A DNA stretch of 64,000 bases, from NCBI RefSeq assembly GCF_000718015.1, contig NZ_JODY01000033.1:7382-71381 (forward strand), in the 5' to 3' direction. The position numbers and the translations under genes were made by a program. This stretch comes from Streptomyces catenulae (lineage in GTDB: Bacteria; Actinomycetota; Actinomycetes; Streptomycetales; Streptomycetaceae). Positions 63,923-64,000 of the stretch are shown here, in pieces (the stretch's first letter is position 1; every line of letters starts with the position of its first letter). The notes beneath the pieces were generated by a model. It did no database searches and was not told the DNA's origin. It was given only the letters and a program-made list of their open reading frames with translations.

Positions 63923-64000
63923 TACGGCGGGTGCGGTGAGCCCGGTGGGGGCCGGGGCCGGGGCGTACGCGGCCGGGGCACGTACGGCCGGGGCGGGGCG

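Overview
The window is about 73% GC with strongly GC-biased third codon positions, frequent GTG starts and overlapping GTGA/ATGA stop-starts. It carries WhiD, BldM, ShbA and AfsK homologues, so it comes from a Streptomyces or close relative. The calls rest on reading the sequence alone; no database search was run.

Region 1 (1-30100) is a conserved actinobacterial core: end of an alpha/beta hydrolase, tsaE, tsaB-rimI-tsaD (t6A tRNA modification), a THUMP-like methyltransferase, a polysaccharide deacetylase, an FtsW/RodA protein, groES-groEL1 under two CIRCE operators, whiD, bldM (with an exact sigma-BldN-type promoter), shbA, guaB and guaB3. The order tsaE-tsaB-rimI-tsaD-groES-groEL1-whiB-type-sigma-guaB-guaB3 is the one known from mycobacteria. 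It is followed by a nucleotide-sugar dehydrogenase homologue, glpD, a secreted serine hydrolase, a Ser/Thr kinase and a pseudokinase. A small GntR module (12.1-13.7 kb), flanked by an exact 24-bp direct repeat, interrupts the core between groEL1 and an SDR gene.

Region 2 (30200-63922) is dominated by a scattered CoA-thioester catabolic gene set: amidohydrolase, paired acyl-CoA dehydrogenases, cyclase-family hydrolase, SDR, zinc alcohol dehydrogenase, flavin reductase, two crotonases, an acetate-CoA-ligase-like protein, two lipid-transfer-type thiolases, two DUF35 (zinc-ribbon/OB) proteins, a solitary degenerate acyl-CoA dehydrogenase, FadD, and a TetR regulator. Nine good copies of one 17-bp palindrome (NCTGACG-NNN-CGTCAGA type), plus two degenerate ones, lie just upstream of these genes or operons and of nothing else that I found. 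I infer one regulon, probably controlled by the TetR protein at 52833-53480. The gene mix (Ltp thiolase plus DUF35, two-gene acyl-CoA dehydrogenase, FadD, SDR) resembles actinobacterial steroid or isoprenoid side-chain catabolism, but no ring-degrading genes are present and the substrate is unknown.

Unrelated genes are interspersed in region 2: an anti-sigma-type ATPase, an ECF sigma factor with a coupled membrane protein, GNAT, DUF3291, an alpha/beta hydrolase, a PdxH-like oxidase, a macrolide-type glycosyltransferase with a possible leader peptide, a two-domain VOC protein, afsK, a proline-rich membrane protein and a lipoprotein.

A recurring theme is enzyme folds that have lost catalytic residues: an L,D-transpeptidase-like protein, a UDP-sugar dehydrogenase homologue, a pseudokinase, one of the two thiolases, and an acyl-CoA dehydrogenase homologue.
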